Shown here in pieces: positions 1 to 8,594 of a DNA stretch of 64,000 nucleotides. How positions within the stretch are numbered: position 1 is the stretch's first letter; the number at the start of each line of letters is the position of its first letter. The position numbers were made by a program, and so were the translations under genes. The notes under the pieces were generated by a model. The model saw only the letters and a program-made list of their open reading frames with translations. It searched no databases and was not told the origin of the DNA. Origin of the DNA: JADCCX01 sp031378805 (lineage in GTDB: Bacteria > Pseudomonadota > Alphaproteobacteria > Rhizobiales > Beijerinckiaceae); contig JANNEO010000100.1 in NCBI GenBank assembly GCA_031378805.1, positions 1 to 64,000 on the forward strand, read 5' to 3'.

Positions 1-34
1 TATGGTTTGCACTGACAGTCGACGGCAGACTTTT

Positions 35-206
35 CCTTCTCCCCTTGCGGGAGAAGGTGGCCTTCGCGTCAGCGAAGGTCGGATGAGGGGTCTCGCAGAG
101 CGAACCGACCACCATTCCTGCATGCACAGGCGTCCCATGGATAGCACCGCGCGACCCCTCATCCGGCTGGCATCCGCCAGCCACCTTCTCCCGCAAGGGG
201 AGAAGG
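35..206. repeat. Composite REP-like inverted repeat
   Basis: Two 26-base arms at 35-60 and 181-206 are exact reverse complements and each holds its own small hairpin (CTCCCCTTGCGGGAG type). A second inner pair, at 80-92 and 153-165, is also exactly complementary. The frame open across this stretch is low-complexity and has no protein character, so I treat it as non-coding repeat. A related fragment lies at about 18035-18056. Such palindromic intergenic repeats are common in Hyphomicrobiales. Confidence 0.75.
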
Positions 207-219
207 GTAGGCCGCACCC

Positions 220-915
220 ATGCTGACCGTCGCTTCAATCGATCTGCACTATGGCGCGGCACAGGCGCTGCGCAAAGTCACCATTGCGGCCAAGGCAGGC
301 GAGGTGACCTGCGTGCTTGGGCGCAACGGCGTCGGGAAAACCTCGCTGATGCGCGCCATCGTCGGCCACCAGGCCATCTCGGCAGGCGATATCGCGCTCG
401 ACGCTGCATCGCTCTCTGGTCTGCGCCCCGAAGAGCGCGCCCGGCGCGGCATCGCGTATGTGCCGCAGGGCCGCGAAATTTTCCCGTTGCTGACGGTGCG
501 GGAGAATCTCGAAACGGGCTTTGCGCCCCTGAAGAGCGCGGATCGCCATATTCCTGCGGAACTGTTCGATCTCTTTCCGGTACTGGAGAGCATGTTGGGT
601 CGTCGCGGTGGCGATCTCTCCGGTGGACAGCAACAGCAACTGGCGATTGCGAGGGCGCTGGTGACACGCCCCAAGTTGCTTGTGCTGGATGAGCCGACGG
701 AGGGCATCCAGCCGTCGATCATCAAGGATATCGGCCGCACCATTTCCTATCTGCGCAACAAGGGCGATATGGCGATCCTGCTGGTCGAGCAGTATTTCGA
801 TTTCGCCAGGGAACTGGCGGATCAGTGGTATGTCATGGATCGCGGCGAGGTCACGCTGTCGGGCGACCGCGCCTCCATGGACGAGGACGAGATCCGGCGG
901 CGGATGAGCGTCTAG
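220..915 (+). CDS. urtE: Urea-type ABC transporter ATP-binding protein (UrtE/LivF family)
   Basis: Cytoplasmic ATPase of a branched-chain-amino-acid/urea type importer. Residues 34-41 are the Walker A loop (GRNGVGKT), followed by the ABC signature LSGGQQQQ and a Walker B in LLVLDEPTEGIQPS. The GIQPS wording together with the RRGGDLSGGQQQQ stretch is typical of UrtE rather than LivF. The length of 231 residues is normal for the family. Its partner genes (urtABCD) would lie upstream, outside the window, so assignment to urea rather than a related amide is from family resemblance only. It ends convergently against, and overlaps by four bases, the Dpp-type permease on the other strand. Confidence 0.85.
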   Translation: MLTVASIDLHYGAAQALRKVTIAAKAGEVTCVLGRNGVGKTSLMRAIVGHQAISAGDIALDAASLSGLRPEERARRGIAYVPQGREIFPLLTVRENLETGFAPLKSADRHIPAELFDLFPVLESMLGRRGGDLSGGQQQQLAIARALVTRPKLLVLDEPTEGIQPSIIKDIGRTISYLRNKGDMAILLVEQYFDFARELADQWYVMDRGEVTLSGDRASMDEDEIRRRMSV

Positions 916-1796
916 CGATCCGAGGTTCTCGGGTCGAGTGCATCGCGCAATCCATCCCCCAGCAGGTTGAACGACAGCACCGTCACGAAGATGGCGAGGC
1001 CGGGAAACACCGCCATCCACGGCGCATTCGACAGGAAGCGTTGGGCCGAGTTCAGCATCGATCCCCAGGAGGGCTGTGGTGGCTGCTGGCCCAGCCCAAG
1101 GAAAGACAGTGCAGCCTCGGCGATGATGGCGGTGGCGATGGTCAGCGTCGCCTGCACCAGCAGTTGCGGCGCGATGTTGGGCAGGATGTGCCTGAAGGCG
1201 ATCTGGAATGGCGTGTTGCCGACGGAGCGCGCGGCCTCGACATAATCCTCCACCTTCACCGCGATCACCTGACCTCGGGTGAGGCGAATGAAGATCGGCA
1301 TCGCGGTCACGCCGATGGCGATCATGGCGTTGGAGAGCGATGGCCCCAGGAAGGCCGCCATGGCGATGGCCAGAATGAGAAACGGGCAGGCCAGCATGGC
1401 ATCCGTGAAGCGGCTGATCACGCCGTCCACCCACCCGCCGCGATAGCCCGCCAGCAGGCCGATGGGCACGCCCAGCAGCAACGCGATGCTGACCGAGATC
1501 ACGCCCGCCGACAGCGAGGCCCGCGCACCATGGATGATGCGCGAGAACAGGTCGCGGCCAACCTCGTCCGTGCCGAACCAGTAGAGCACGGAGGGTGGTT
1601 TGCGCACGCTGGTCCAGCCCTGCTTGATGGGATCATGTGGCGCGATAAGCGGCGCGAAGATGGCCAGGAAAGCGATCAGCAGCAGCACCACGAGGGCGAT
1701 GATCGCCCCTTTGCGGTGGCGCAGCTTCGCCCAGGCCCGGCGTGCAGGACTTTCGGACACAGCGGGGATGGACGGCGTGCTTGCTGCGGCAGACAT
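912..1796 (-). CDS. Peptide-type ABC transporter permease (DppC-like)
   Basis: Inner-membrane permease of the dipeptide/oligopeptide/nickel family, 294 residues. The N-terminal stretch has the usual first membrane span followed by the DP-rich periplasmic segment (LIAPHDPIKQGW) and GTDEVGRDLFSRII, which is characteristic of DppC. The cytoplasmic EAA loop is visible as EAARSVGNTPFQIAFRH. The gene starts directly after the stop of the DppB-like gene, so the two are translated from one message. Together with the binding protein at 2927-4465 it forms an importer. No ATPase gene is present on this strand in the cluster, so the ATPase is presumably encoded elsewhere. The substrate is not readable from sequence. 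Confidence 0.9.
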   Translation of the reverse strand: MSAAASTPSIPAVSESPARRAWAKLRHRKGAIIALVVLLLIAFLAIFAPLIAPHDPIKQGWTSVRKPPSVLYWFGTDEVGRDLFSRIIHGARASLSAGVISVSIALLLGVPIGLLAGYRGGWVDGVISRFTDAMLACPFLILAIAMAAFLGPSLSNAMIAIGVTAMPIFIRLTRGQVIAVKVEDYVEAARSVGNTPFQIAFRHILPNIAPQLLVQATLTIATAIIAEAALSFLGLGQQPPQPSWGSMLNSAQRFLSNAPWMAVFPGLAIFVTVLSFNLLGDGLRDALDPRTSDR

Positions 1797-2741
1797 TCAG
1801 TTGCTCCGCAGCCGCGGATTGACCAGGATATAGCCGATATCCGCCAGCAGGTTGAGCAGGATATAGGTGGTAGCAGTCACCAGCACCACGCCCTGCACCA
1901 CGGCATAGTCCCGGTTGAACACGGCATCGACGATCAGCTTGCCGAAACCGGGAATGGTGAAAATCTGCTCGGTCAGCACCGCACCGGAGAGAAGCGTGCC
2001 AAACTCCAGCGCACCCAGCGTGATCACCGGCGTGAGGGCATTGCGCATGACATGGCGGATGATGATGCGCAGCTCTGACTGCCCTTTGGCGCGGGCCGTG
2101 CGCACATAGTCGCTCTCCAACGCCTCCAGCATCGACGCCCTCGTGTGGCGCATCAGCACGCCCGCGATGGAATTGCCCAGGACAAACGCCGGCATGATCG
2201 TGGCGGCGAGTGACGCCCAAAAATCCTCGAACGGGCTGACATAGCCCGAGGCTGGCAACCATCCCAGTTGCACCGAAAACAGCAGGATCATCATGATGCC
2301 AAGCCAGAAATTGGGGGTCGATATGCCCCACAGCGACAGCACGTTCACGCCGTAGTCCCAGGCCGTGCCGCGTTTCACGGCCGAGATGACACCCGCCGTG
2401 ATGCCGATGGCGAGCGCGATGATGATGGCCATGAAGGCGAGTTGCAGCGTCACCGGAAATTTCTGGATCACCAGGTCCGACACGCTGGCCTTGAGGCGCA
2501 TGGATTCGCCCAGGTTTCCGGTCAGCACGCCACCGATCCAGTAGAGGTATTGCATCGGCAAAGGCTGATCGAGCCTGTACTGCTTGCGAATCTGGGCGAT
2601 GACTTCGGGATCGCCCTCCTCTCCCGCCATGACAGTTGCAGGATCGCCCGGCAGCAATTGTTGCAGCAGGAAGATGATCACCGACACGAAGAACACGGTC
2701 GGGATCAGTTGCAGGAGTCGCTGGCCGAGAAGATTGAGCAT
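1797..2741 (-). CDS. Peptide-type ABC transporter permease (DppB-like)
   Basis: Inner-membrane permease of 314 residues, the DppB half of a peptide/nickel-family importer. It begins with the typical first transmembrane segment followed by LLPGDPATVMAG and the GLDQP-like RLDQPLPMQYLYW segment. The EAA loop reads ARAKGQSELRIIIRH. It lies between the binding-protein gene and the DppC-like gene on the same strand, with a REP-like repeat in the 185-base gap upstream. That gap means the pair could have its own promoter or rely on read-through from the binding protein. Confidence 0.9.
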   Translation of the reverse strand: MLNLLGQRLLQLIPTVFFVSVIIFLLQQLLPGDPATVMAGEEGDPEVIAQIRKQYRLDQPLPMQYLYWIGGVLTGNLGESMRLKASVSDLVIQKFPVTLQLAFMAIIIALAIGITAGVISAVKRGTAWDYGVNVLSLWGISTPNFWLGIMMILLFSVQLGWLPASGYVSPFEDFWASLAATIMPAFVLGNSIAGVLMRHTRASMLEALESDYVRTARAKGQSELRIIIRHVMRNALTPVITLGALEFGTLLSGAVLTEQIFTIPGFGKLIVDAVFNRDYAVVQGVVLVTATTYILLNLLADIGYILVNPRLRSN

Positions 2742-2780
2742 CGTGTTTCAGCAGTCGGCTTGCAGGTGTGCATAGGTGTC

Positions 2781-2903
2781 GTGCGTCCTTCGAGGCTCGC
2801 CTTTGGCTCGCACCTCAGGATGAGGACCGTTGGTGTATTGCAATGCGCAACCCTCCTCATCCTGAGGTGCGAGGAGCGCAGCGACGAGCCTCGAAGGACG
2901 CAC
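2781..2903. repeat. REP-like inverted repeat, type 2
   Basis: A left arm at about 2781-2826 and a right arm at about 2854-2903 are complementary over the blocks GTGCGTCCTTCGAGGCTCG and CACCTCAGGATGAGGA. The same unit recurs at 12223-12335, again in a gene gap, and a related but different hairpin is at 56835-56917. It lies between the binding-protein and permease genes of one operon and could act as an mRNA processing or stabilising hairpin. Confidence 0.8.
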
Positions 2904-2926
2904 AACGCTCATGCCAGCACCCAGCC

Positions 2927-4465
2927 TCAATTCAGCTTCAACCCCTTCACCCGCACGAGCCCGTCGGGCATCTGGGTGAAGCCGGTCAGGCGCGTCTGAT
3001 GCGCGATGATCACGAGACGGTGGTAGAGATAGACGATACCACCCTCATCGATCATTTTCGCGGTGGCTTTCTCGTAGATGGCGCGGCGTTCAGCCAAAGT
3101 GCTCTTGATGCGGGCCTCGTCGAGCCAGCCATCCACTTCAGCGTCGCTGTAGCCGCCATAGTTGTTGGGTTGGCCGGTCTTGGCGAAGGAGAAGATATTG
3201 CCGTCAGGGTCGGTGCGGCCGGACCAGGCCAGCATGTAGGCCTGGTAGCGCCCGGCTTCCGCCTCGGTCAGCGAGGTTGCGAATTCCGTGACACGGATTT
3301 TCATCTCGAAACCGGCCTCCGCCGCCATGGCCTGGATCACCTCCGCGACCTGCCGCGTCTCGGGGTTGTTGGGCACCATAAAGTCGATTGGGATCGGCGT
3401 CTTCACGCCCGCCTCCGTGATCAGCTTGCGCGCCTTGACGAGGTCACGGCCTGGCACCGGGAATTTCTGCTGGAAATAGGGGTTGGTCGGCCCCACCCAC
3501 TGGTTGCCAGGCGTGAACTCGCCGTTGAACACCACCTGGTTGATCGCGGCCCGGTCGATGGATGCGGCCAGCGCCATGCGGATGCGCTTGTCGGCAAAGA
3601 CCTTGGCGGCTTCGCCCTTCCCCACGTTGATGGTCATGCCCTGGTAGCCAAGCTCCGGCGCAGTCACGAGCTTGAGGCGGGTGTTGGCGCGGATTTCCTT
3701 GATGTCGGTGGCCAGCGCCCTCTCGATGAGGTCGAGCTGTCCCGAACGCAGGTTGGCGAGGCGTACGGTGGAATCGATGACCGGAAGATAGGTGATGCGC
3801 TCGATATGCACATTGTCCTTGTCCCAGTAATCCGCGAATTTCTGCACCACAATGCGGTCCTGCTGCACCCGCTCGACGAATTGGTAGGGACCGGCACAGA
3901 CCGGCTTCAGGCCGAACTTGTCACCCGCTTCCTTCGCAGCCTTGGGCGAGACCATCATGCCGGCGCGGTCGGTCAACTGGGCGATTAGCGGTGCGAAGGG
4001 CGACTTGAGGGTAAGCCGGATGGTCAGCGGGTCCACCACGCTTACCGTATCAACCACCGAGAGTTCTGGCCTGCGGAATGATCCCTGCATCGTCATGTGG
4101 CGTTCGAGTGAGTATTTCGCGGCCTCCGCATCCAGCGGCTCGCCATCGTGAAACTTGACGCCGGGGCGCAGCTTGATGGTGACCACCTTGCCATCGGCGG
4201 ATGTCTCGTGGGAGAGCGCGAGCTGCGGAACCGCATTCAGCTTGTCATCGATGTCGAACAGCTTGTCGCAGATCGAGGCGAAGACGATACGTCCCACATA
4301 GGTGCGCGCGGTCGTGGGGTCGAGCGCATCAGGATCTTCAGCCAGGCCAATGCGCAGGTTGCCTTGCGCTGAAGCCGTCATCGCGGTCGCGGTCAGCATG
4401 AGCGCAGCAGCAGCTGCCTTGATGATCGGGTGCATCTTGATCGGGTTCATCTTGATCGGGTTCAT
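2927..4465 (-). CDS. ABC transporter substrate-binding protein, family 5 (DppA-like)
   Basis: Secreted binding protein of 512 residues, the usual size for DppA/OppA/NikA-type proteins. The N-terminus is a signal peptide with an Ala-rich core ending TASAQG, then the mature start LRIGLAEDPDALDPTTAR and the family motif LSHETSADGKVVTIKLRPGVKFHDG. I chose the start at 4465 because GGAGG lies six bases upstream of that ATG; a longer frame reaching 4510 lacks such a site. The first residues repeat (MNPIK twice, then MHPII) because of a 15-base tandem duplication. It sits downstream of a gamma-glutamyltransferase and a DUF1028 gene, which hints at gamma-glutamyl or small peptide substrates; this is inference. 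Confidence 0.9.
   Translation of the reverse strand: MNPIKMNPIKMHPIIKAAAAALMLTATAMTASAQGNLRIGLAEDPDALDPTTARTYVGRIVFASICDKLFDIDDKLNAVPQLALSHETSADGKVVTIKLRPGVKFHDGEPLDAEAAKYSLERHMTMQGSFRRPELSVVDTVSVVDPLTIRLTLKSPFAPLIAQLTDRAGMMVSPKAAKEAGDKFGLKPVCAGPYQFVERVQQDRIVVQKFADYWDKDNVHIERITYLPVIDSTVRLANLRSGQLDLIERALATDIKEIRANTRLKLVTAPELGYQGMTINVGKGEAAKVFADKRIRMALAASIDRAAINQVVFNGEFTPGNQWVGPTNPYFQQKFPVPGRDLVKARKLITEAGVKTPIPIDFMVPNNPETRQVAEVIQAMAAEAGFEMKIRVTEFATSLTEAEAGRYQAYMLAWSGRTDPDGNIFSFAKTGQPNNYGGYSDAEVDGWLDEARIKSTLAERRAIYEKATAKMIDEGGIVYLYHRLVIIAHQTRLTGFTQMPDGLVRVKGLKLN
4436..4465 (-). repeat. 15-base tandem duplication in signal-peptide coding region
   Basis: Two exact 15-base copies (4436-4450 and 4451-4465) encode MNPIK twice, and a third diverged copy follows. 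Each copy carries an ATG, so the gene has alternative in-frame starts, but only the outer ATG has a good ribosome binding site. Confidence 0.8.
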
Positions 4466-4559
4466 GGTCGTCCTCCAAGGATGTCGTACAGTCGCAAGTC
4501 TTCGGCACAATTCAAGCAGTTTCCGTGCCGCTCATGGTTTATGCCGCTCTTGCGAAACG

Positions 4560-5273
4560 TCAGTCTTTCGACAAAGCGATCGATTCCGCGATGCGTTTCT
4601 CGATTTCCTCCCGCCCCAGCACGCCGGCCGGGTTGGCGCGTGTCGGCATACAGGTGCGATAGTGGATATAGCGCTGGCGGCTCACCGCTTCGAGTCGTGC
4701 CAGTTCCGCCAGCGGCTCGGCATGGTCATCAACCCTGATGTCGATCAGCGGATACTCCTCTCCGTCATGGATGAGAATGGCGGCGGATTGCTTGCCGCGC
4801 TTGTCGCCACCTGCGGCCTGTCCTGCATCGAGCGCCGCAATCAACCGGCGGGCGAAGGGCATGGCGCTTTCACGTGCGAAGACCCTTGCCGATTCCTCGA
4901 TCACCCGTGGTCCAGCAAGCATGTTGCCCGCAACGGAAAAATGCCCGCGCACCAGATGTCCTGCCCACGGCACGCAGCTGTCACCCGTGTAGGTGGCGAA
5001 ATGCCCCTGCCCGTCCAGCACATGCACCTGCCGATCCGAGCGCCCCTCATCCGAGCCGGTCACGATCCGGACGACATCAGCGGCACCGGCACCAGCCTTC
5101 AACAGCTCCAGCCCGCGTGAGCCGTAGAACGGATTGACGAAGGCCTGTGTCGCAATGGCACCGACGCCTGTCGCAATGAACGGCACGCGCGCGCCCACCG
5201 CGAAGGCACAGGTCGTGACGGCTATGCCGATGTGGCCTGTGGCTGGGTCTTTGGCAATGATCGACCAGGTCAT
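4560..5273 (-). CDS. DUF1028 family protein
   Basis: Protein of 237 residues matching the DUF1028 family: it begins TWSIIAKDPATGHIGIAVTT, continues with GVGAIATQAFVNPFYG and a QVHVLDGQGHFATYTG segment, and carries SVAGNML in the middle, all hallmarks of the family. From memory, a structure of this family shows an Ntn-hydrolase-like fold, so an amidohydrolase role is possible but unproven. It is four bases downstream of a gamma-glutamyltransferase, another Ntn-hydrolase, and upstream of a peptide importer, so all are probably co-transcribed. No signal peptide is seen, which suggests a cytoplasmic protein. Confidence 0.85.
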   Translation of the reverse strand: MTWSIIAKDPATGHIGIAVTTCAFAVGARVPFIATGVGAIATQAFVNPFYGSRGLELLKAGAGAADVVRIVTGSDEGRSDRQVHVLDGQGHFATYTGDSCVPWAGHLVRGHFSVAGNMLAGPRVIEESARVFARESAMPFARRLIAALDAGQAAGGDKRGKQSAAILIHDGEEYPLIDIRVDDHAEPLAELARLEAVSRQRYIHYRTCMPTRANPAGVLGREEIEKRIAESIALSKD

Positions 5274-5277
5274 GGCA

Positions 5278-7092
5278 CTATCTCCCCACCGCGTAGCCCT
5301 GCATTCCGCGCGGATTGGCGGCGGCCTTCAACATCGGGCCATCCTTCGCGGCAGCCACCAGGCGTCCTTCGCTCCACTCGCCGCCAATCTCGACGGTGTG
5401 CCCACGGCGCTTCAATTCGGCGATGGTGGCGGCGGGAAAACGGCTTTCCACCACGACAACACCTGGCCGCGCCTTGCGGGGCCAGAAGCTCTGCGGGAAA
5501 TGCTCGGTATGGAATGCAGGCGCATCGATCGCCTCCTGCAGGTTCATATTGGCATGGACGTGGCGCAGGAACATCTGCGGAATCCACTGGTCCTGCTGGT
5601 CGCCACCAGGTGATCCCCAGGCGAGATACGGCTTGCCATCGCGCAGTGCCATTGTGGGCGAGAGCGTCGTGCGCGGACGGCGTCCCTCACCCAAAGCGGA
5701 GGGGTGTTCGGGATCGAGCACGAACATCTGGGCGCGGGAGCCCAGACAGAAGCCAAGGTCCGGAATGATGGGCGAGCTTTGAAGCCAACCACCGGACGGC
5801 GTGGCCGCGATCATGTTGCCGTGTTTGTCGATGACATCGTAGTGGACGGTGTCGCCCCGCATGACGCCGTTGGCTCCAACGATCTCGCCCACAGTCGGCT
5901 CGCCCACGCCCATGGCCCCCACGGCCTCGCGCTTGCCATCCGATACCGTGAGCGCGATGGCCTTGCCACGACCGGGAATGTGGCCTGGCCGTTGCTCCAT
6001 GCTGGCCTCGCTTGTGATCAGCGTGCGGCGCTGATCGTTGTAGGTATCGGACAGCATGATATCGAGCGGCACATCGACGAAATCGGGATCGCCCAGGAAG
6101 GTGTCACGGTCGGCGAAGGCAAGCTTGGCGGCCTCCACCACGAGATGCACGAAGTCCGGCCCGCGCACATCCATGCCGTCGAGATCAAAGCCCTTGAGGA
6201 GCGCCAGTTGCTGCAAGGTGGCGATGCCCTGGCACCATCCTCCGGGCTTGAGCACCCGGTACCTGCCGTAGTCGTAACCCGCAGGGTCTTCCTCGCTGGC
6301 CCGCCAACGCGCCATGTCGTCTCCGCTCAGCACGCCCTTGTGGCGGCGCCCCGAGGAATCCATCAGTTCCTGGCTGCAGCAGAAGCGGTCGATGGCCTCC
6401 GCCACGAAGCCCTCGGCCCACACCCGCCGTGCCTTCTCGATCTGGCTCTCGCGGTCACCTCCCACGCTTTCCGCTTCATGCAGAATCCGCTCGTAGGTGG
6501 AGGCGAGCACGGTGTTGCAAAACAGCGAGCCCGGTGCGGGAGGCTGCCCATCGGGCAGATAGAGAGCGGCGGAGGTCGGCCATTCTTCCTCGAACAGCTT
6601 GCGCACGGTGTTGATGGTGGCGGTCACGCGCTCCACTACGGGATAGCCATGGCGGGCGTAATGGATGGCAGGTGACAGAACCTCGCGCAGGGCCACGCTG
6701 CCATAGTCCCGCAGCACCAGCATCAGCGCGTCGAATGTGCCCGGAACGCAGGTCGCAAGCAGGCCGGAACCTGGCACCATGTCGAGCCCGAGCGCCTTGC
6801 AGTGAGCAATCGACAAACCTTTCGGCGCGATTCCCTGGCCGCAGATCACTTTCATGCGCCCGGACTTTGCGTCATGGACCATGATGGGTGCGTCCCCACC
6901 TGGGCCGTTCAGATGGGGTTCCACGATCTGCAACGTGAAATTCGCCGCCACACCCGCATCGAAGGCATTGCCGCCACGCTCCAGCACACCCATGCCGACA
7001 CTGCTAGCGATCCAGTGTGTCGAGGCGACCACGCCGAACGTGCCCTTGATCTCGGGGCGGGTGGTGAAGGCATCCGTGGTCATGAAGGACAT
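5278..7092 (-). CDS. Gamma-glutamyltransferase family protein
   Basis: Ntn-hydrolase of the gamma-glutamyltransferase family, about 604 residues, expected to be made as a precursor and self-cleaved. The predicted nucleophile is the Thr of DTVHYDV, about residue 415 from the chosen start, at the place where classical enzymes have TTHYSVVD. The upstream signature GGNAFDAGVAANFTL and the downstream GSPGGDQQ segment also fit. I see no signal peptide, so it may be cytoplasmic, unlike E. coli Ggt. I prefer the ATG at 7092 (AGGA six bases upstream) to the one at 7110. It heads the minus-strand operon with DUF1028 and the Dpp-type importer, suggesting hydrolysis of imported gamma-glutamyl compounds; substrate unknown. 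Confidence 0.85.
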   Translation of the reverse strand: MSFMTTDAFTTRPEIKGTFGVVASTHWIASSVGMGVLERGGNAFDAGVAANFTLQIVEPHLNGPGGDAPIMVHDAKSGRMKVICGQGIAPKGLSIAHCKALGLDMVPGSGLLATCVPGTFDALMLVLRDYGSVALREVLSPAIHYARHGYPVVERVTATINTVRKLFEEEWPTSAALYLPDGQPPAPGSLFCNTVLASTYERILHEAESVGGDRESQIEKARRVWAEGFVAEAIDRFCCSQELMDSSGRRHKGVLSGDDMARWRASEEDPAGYDYGRYRVLKPGGWCQGIATLQQLALLKGFDLDGMDVRGPDFVHLVVEAAKLAFADRDTFLGDPDFVDVPLDIMLSDTYNDQRRTLITSEASMEQRPGHIPGRGKAIALTVSDGKREAVGAMGVGEPTVGEIVGANGVMRGDTVHYDVIDKHGNMIAATPSGGWLQSSPIIPDLGFCLGSRAQMFVLDPEHPSALGEGRRPRTTLSPTMALRDGKPYLAWGSPGGDQQDQWIPQMFLRHVHANMNLQEAIDAPAFHTEHFPQSFWPRKARPGVVVVESRFPAATIAELKRRGHTVEIGGEWSEGRLVAAAKDGPMLKAAANPRGMQGYAVGR

Positions 7093-7278
7093 CCGATATC
7101 CTGGCCGCATCCATCGGCGGCTCTTGTTTGAACCATCATTGGCAATTGGCCTGCGCTGTCAACGAAAACCGCTGAAGGCCCGGCTGTGGATTTCCCAGGC
7201 ACGATAGTTTCGGTTGCAACTGTCGCCCCGCCGCATGTAATCGGGCTGAACCAAAGCTGGAGAGGATGTCGCTGACCG

Positions 7279-8463
7279 ATGAGCCGAACACGTCGCCACG
7301 TCGTCATCATCGGCTCAGGCCCTGCCGGGTTGCTCCTTGGCGCGCTGCTGGCGCAGGCGGGGGTCGATGCCGTGATCCTGGAGCGCAAGTCCCGCGACTA
7401 TGTGCTGGGGCGCATCCGGGCTGGCGTACTGGAGCAGGGCACGGTCGGTCTTCTGCGCAAGGCGGGCGTGGCGGAGCGCCTCGACCGGGAAGGTCTCGTG
7501 CATGACGGCTTTGCCCTCGGCTTCGCCAACCGTCGCCTGCGCATCGACCTGGCCGGGCTGACAGGCGGTCGGCATGTCACAGTTTATGGCCAGACCGAAG
7601 TGACCCGCGACCTGATGGATGGTCGCGCCGCCGCGGAACTGCCCACTGTTTATGCAGCCGAGAATGTGGCCTTGCATGATTTCGACGGAACTTCACCCAG
7701 CGTGACCTATGAGAAAGATGGCGTCAGCCACACCATCGCCTGTGATTTCATCGCGGGCTGTGATGGCTTCCACGGCATCAGCCGGGCCAGCGTACCGGCT
7801 CATGCCATCGGACTGTTCGAGCGTGTCTATCCCTTTGGCTGGCTTGGCGTGCTTGCCGATGTGCCGCCCTGCTCGCATGAACTGATCTATGCCGGGCATG
7901 AGCGCGGCTTTGCGCTGTGCTCCATGCGGTCGAGCACGCGCAGCCGCTACTACATCCAGTGCCGTGCGGATGAGGATGTGGCGGGCTGGTCGGACGAGGC
8001 GTTCTGGGACGAGCTGCGCCGCAGGCTTGATCCCGAAGCTGCGGACAAGGTGGTGACGGGTCCGTCCATCGAGAAATCCGTGGCCCCCCTGCGCAGCTTT
8101 GTGGCTGAGCCGTTGCGCTTCGGGCGCCTATTTCTGGCGGGTGATGCCGCCCATATCGTGCCGCCCACGGGCGCCAAGGGACTGAACCTTGCGGCGGGCG
8201 ACGCCTATTATCTCGCGGAGGCGCTGGCAGAATTCTACGGCGACCCGTCCTCTGCTGGTATCGACCATTACTCAGCTCGGGCGCTCGACCGCATCTGGAA
8301 GACCGAACGGTTTTCCTGGTCGATGACCACGCTGCTGCACCGCTTCGATCATCACTCGCCCTTCGAGCAGCGTATGCAGGAGGCCGAGTTCGCCTATCTT
8401 GCGTCATCGGTCGCGGCCAGAACCGCGCTTGCCGAGAACTATGTGGGCTTGCCGCTGGTGTGA
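7279..8463 (+). CDS. pobA: 4-hydroxybenzoate 3-monooxygenase
   Basis: Flavoprotein hydroxylase that converts 4-hydroxybenzoate to protocatechuate with NADPH and oxygen, feeding the beta-ketoadipate pathway. The 394 residues carry GSGPAG (12-17) for FAD, CDG at 161-163 and GDAAH at 288-292. Compared with the well-studied Pseudomonas enzyme, the substrate and proton-network residues are all present with a three-residue offset: Tyr204, Ser215, Arg217, Arg223, Tyr225, Pro296 and Tyr388. That makes the assignment strong. It is transcribed away from the gamma-glutamyltransferase operon across a 186-base gap holding a GTTGCAAC palindrome (7213-7220) of unknown meaning. No PobR-like regulator or pca genes are in the window. 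Confidence 0.96.
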   Translation: MSRTRRHVVIIGSGPAGLLLGALLAQAGVDAVILERKSRDYVLGRIRAGVLEQGTVGLLRKAGVAERLDREGLVHDGFALGFANRRLRIDLAGLTGGRHVTVYGQTEVTRDLMDGRAAAELPTVYAAENVALHDFDGTSPSVTYEKDGVSHTIACDFIAGCDGFHGISRASVPAHAIGLFERVYPFGWLGVLADVPPCSHELIYAGHERGFALCSMRSSTRSRYYIQCRADEDVAGWSDEAFWDELRRRLDPEAADKVVTGPSIEKSVAPLRSFVAEPLRFGRLFLAGDAAHIVPPTGAKGLNLAAGDAYYLAEALAEFYGDPSSAGIDHYSARALDRIWKTERFSWSMTTLLHRFDHHSPFEQRMQEAEFAYLASSVAARTALAENYVGLPLV

Positions 8464-8594
8464 TCCCAGTCGAGAAAATATGCTGCGGAAGTGCCGTTAT
8501 GGACCAACACGCTGCTGAACGCCGTGCTTTCCTGCTTTCTGTCCAGTAAACCGGGCTTGGCTTCAGTCGACTTCTGAAAGGCCACCAGCCACGC

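Noticed and set aside
2..226. Open frame across the first 226 bases
   Set aside because: It lies in a REP-like inverted repeat, has no protein-like composition and no ribosome site. It is better explained as repeat DNA.
235..1434. Long minus-strand open frame opposite urtE and the DppC-like gene
   Set aside because: It is antisense to two clear ABC transporter genes, has Arg/His/Gly-rich composition typical of GC-rich shadow frames, and no recognisable motif.
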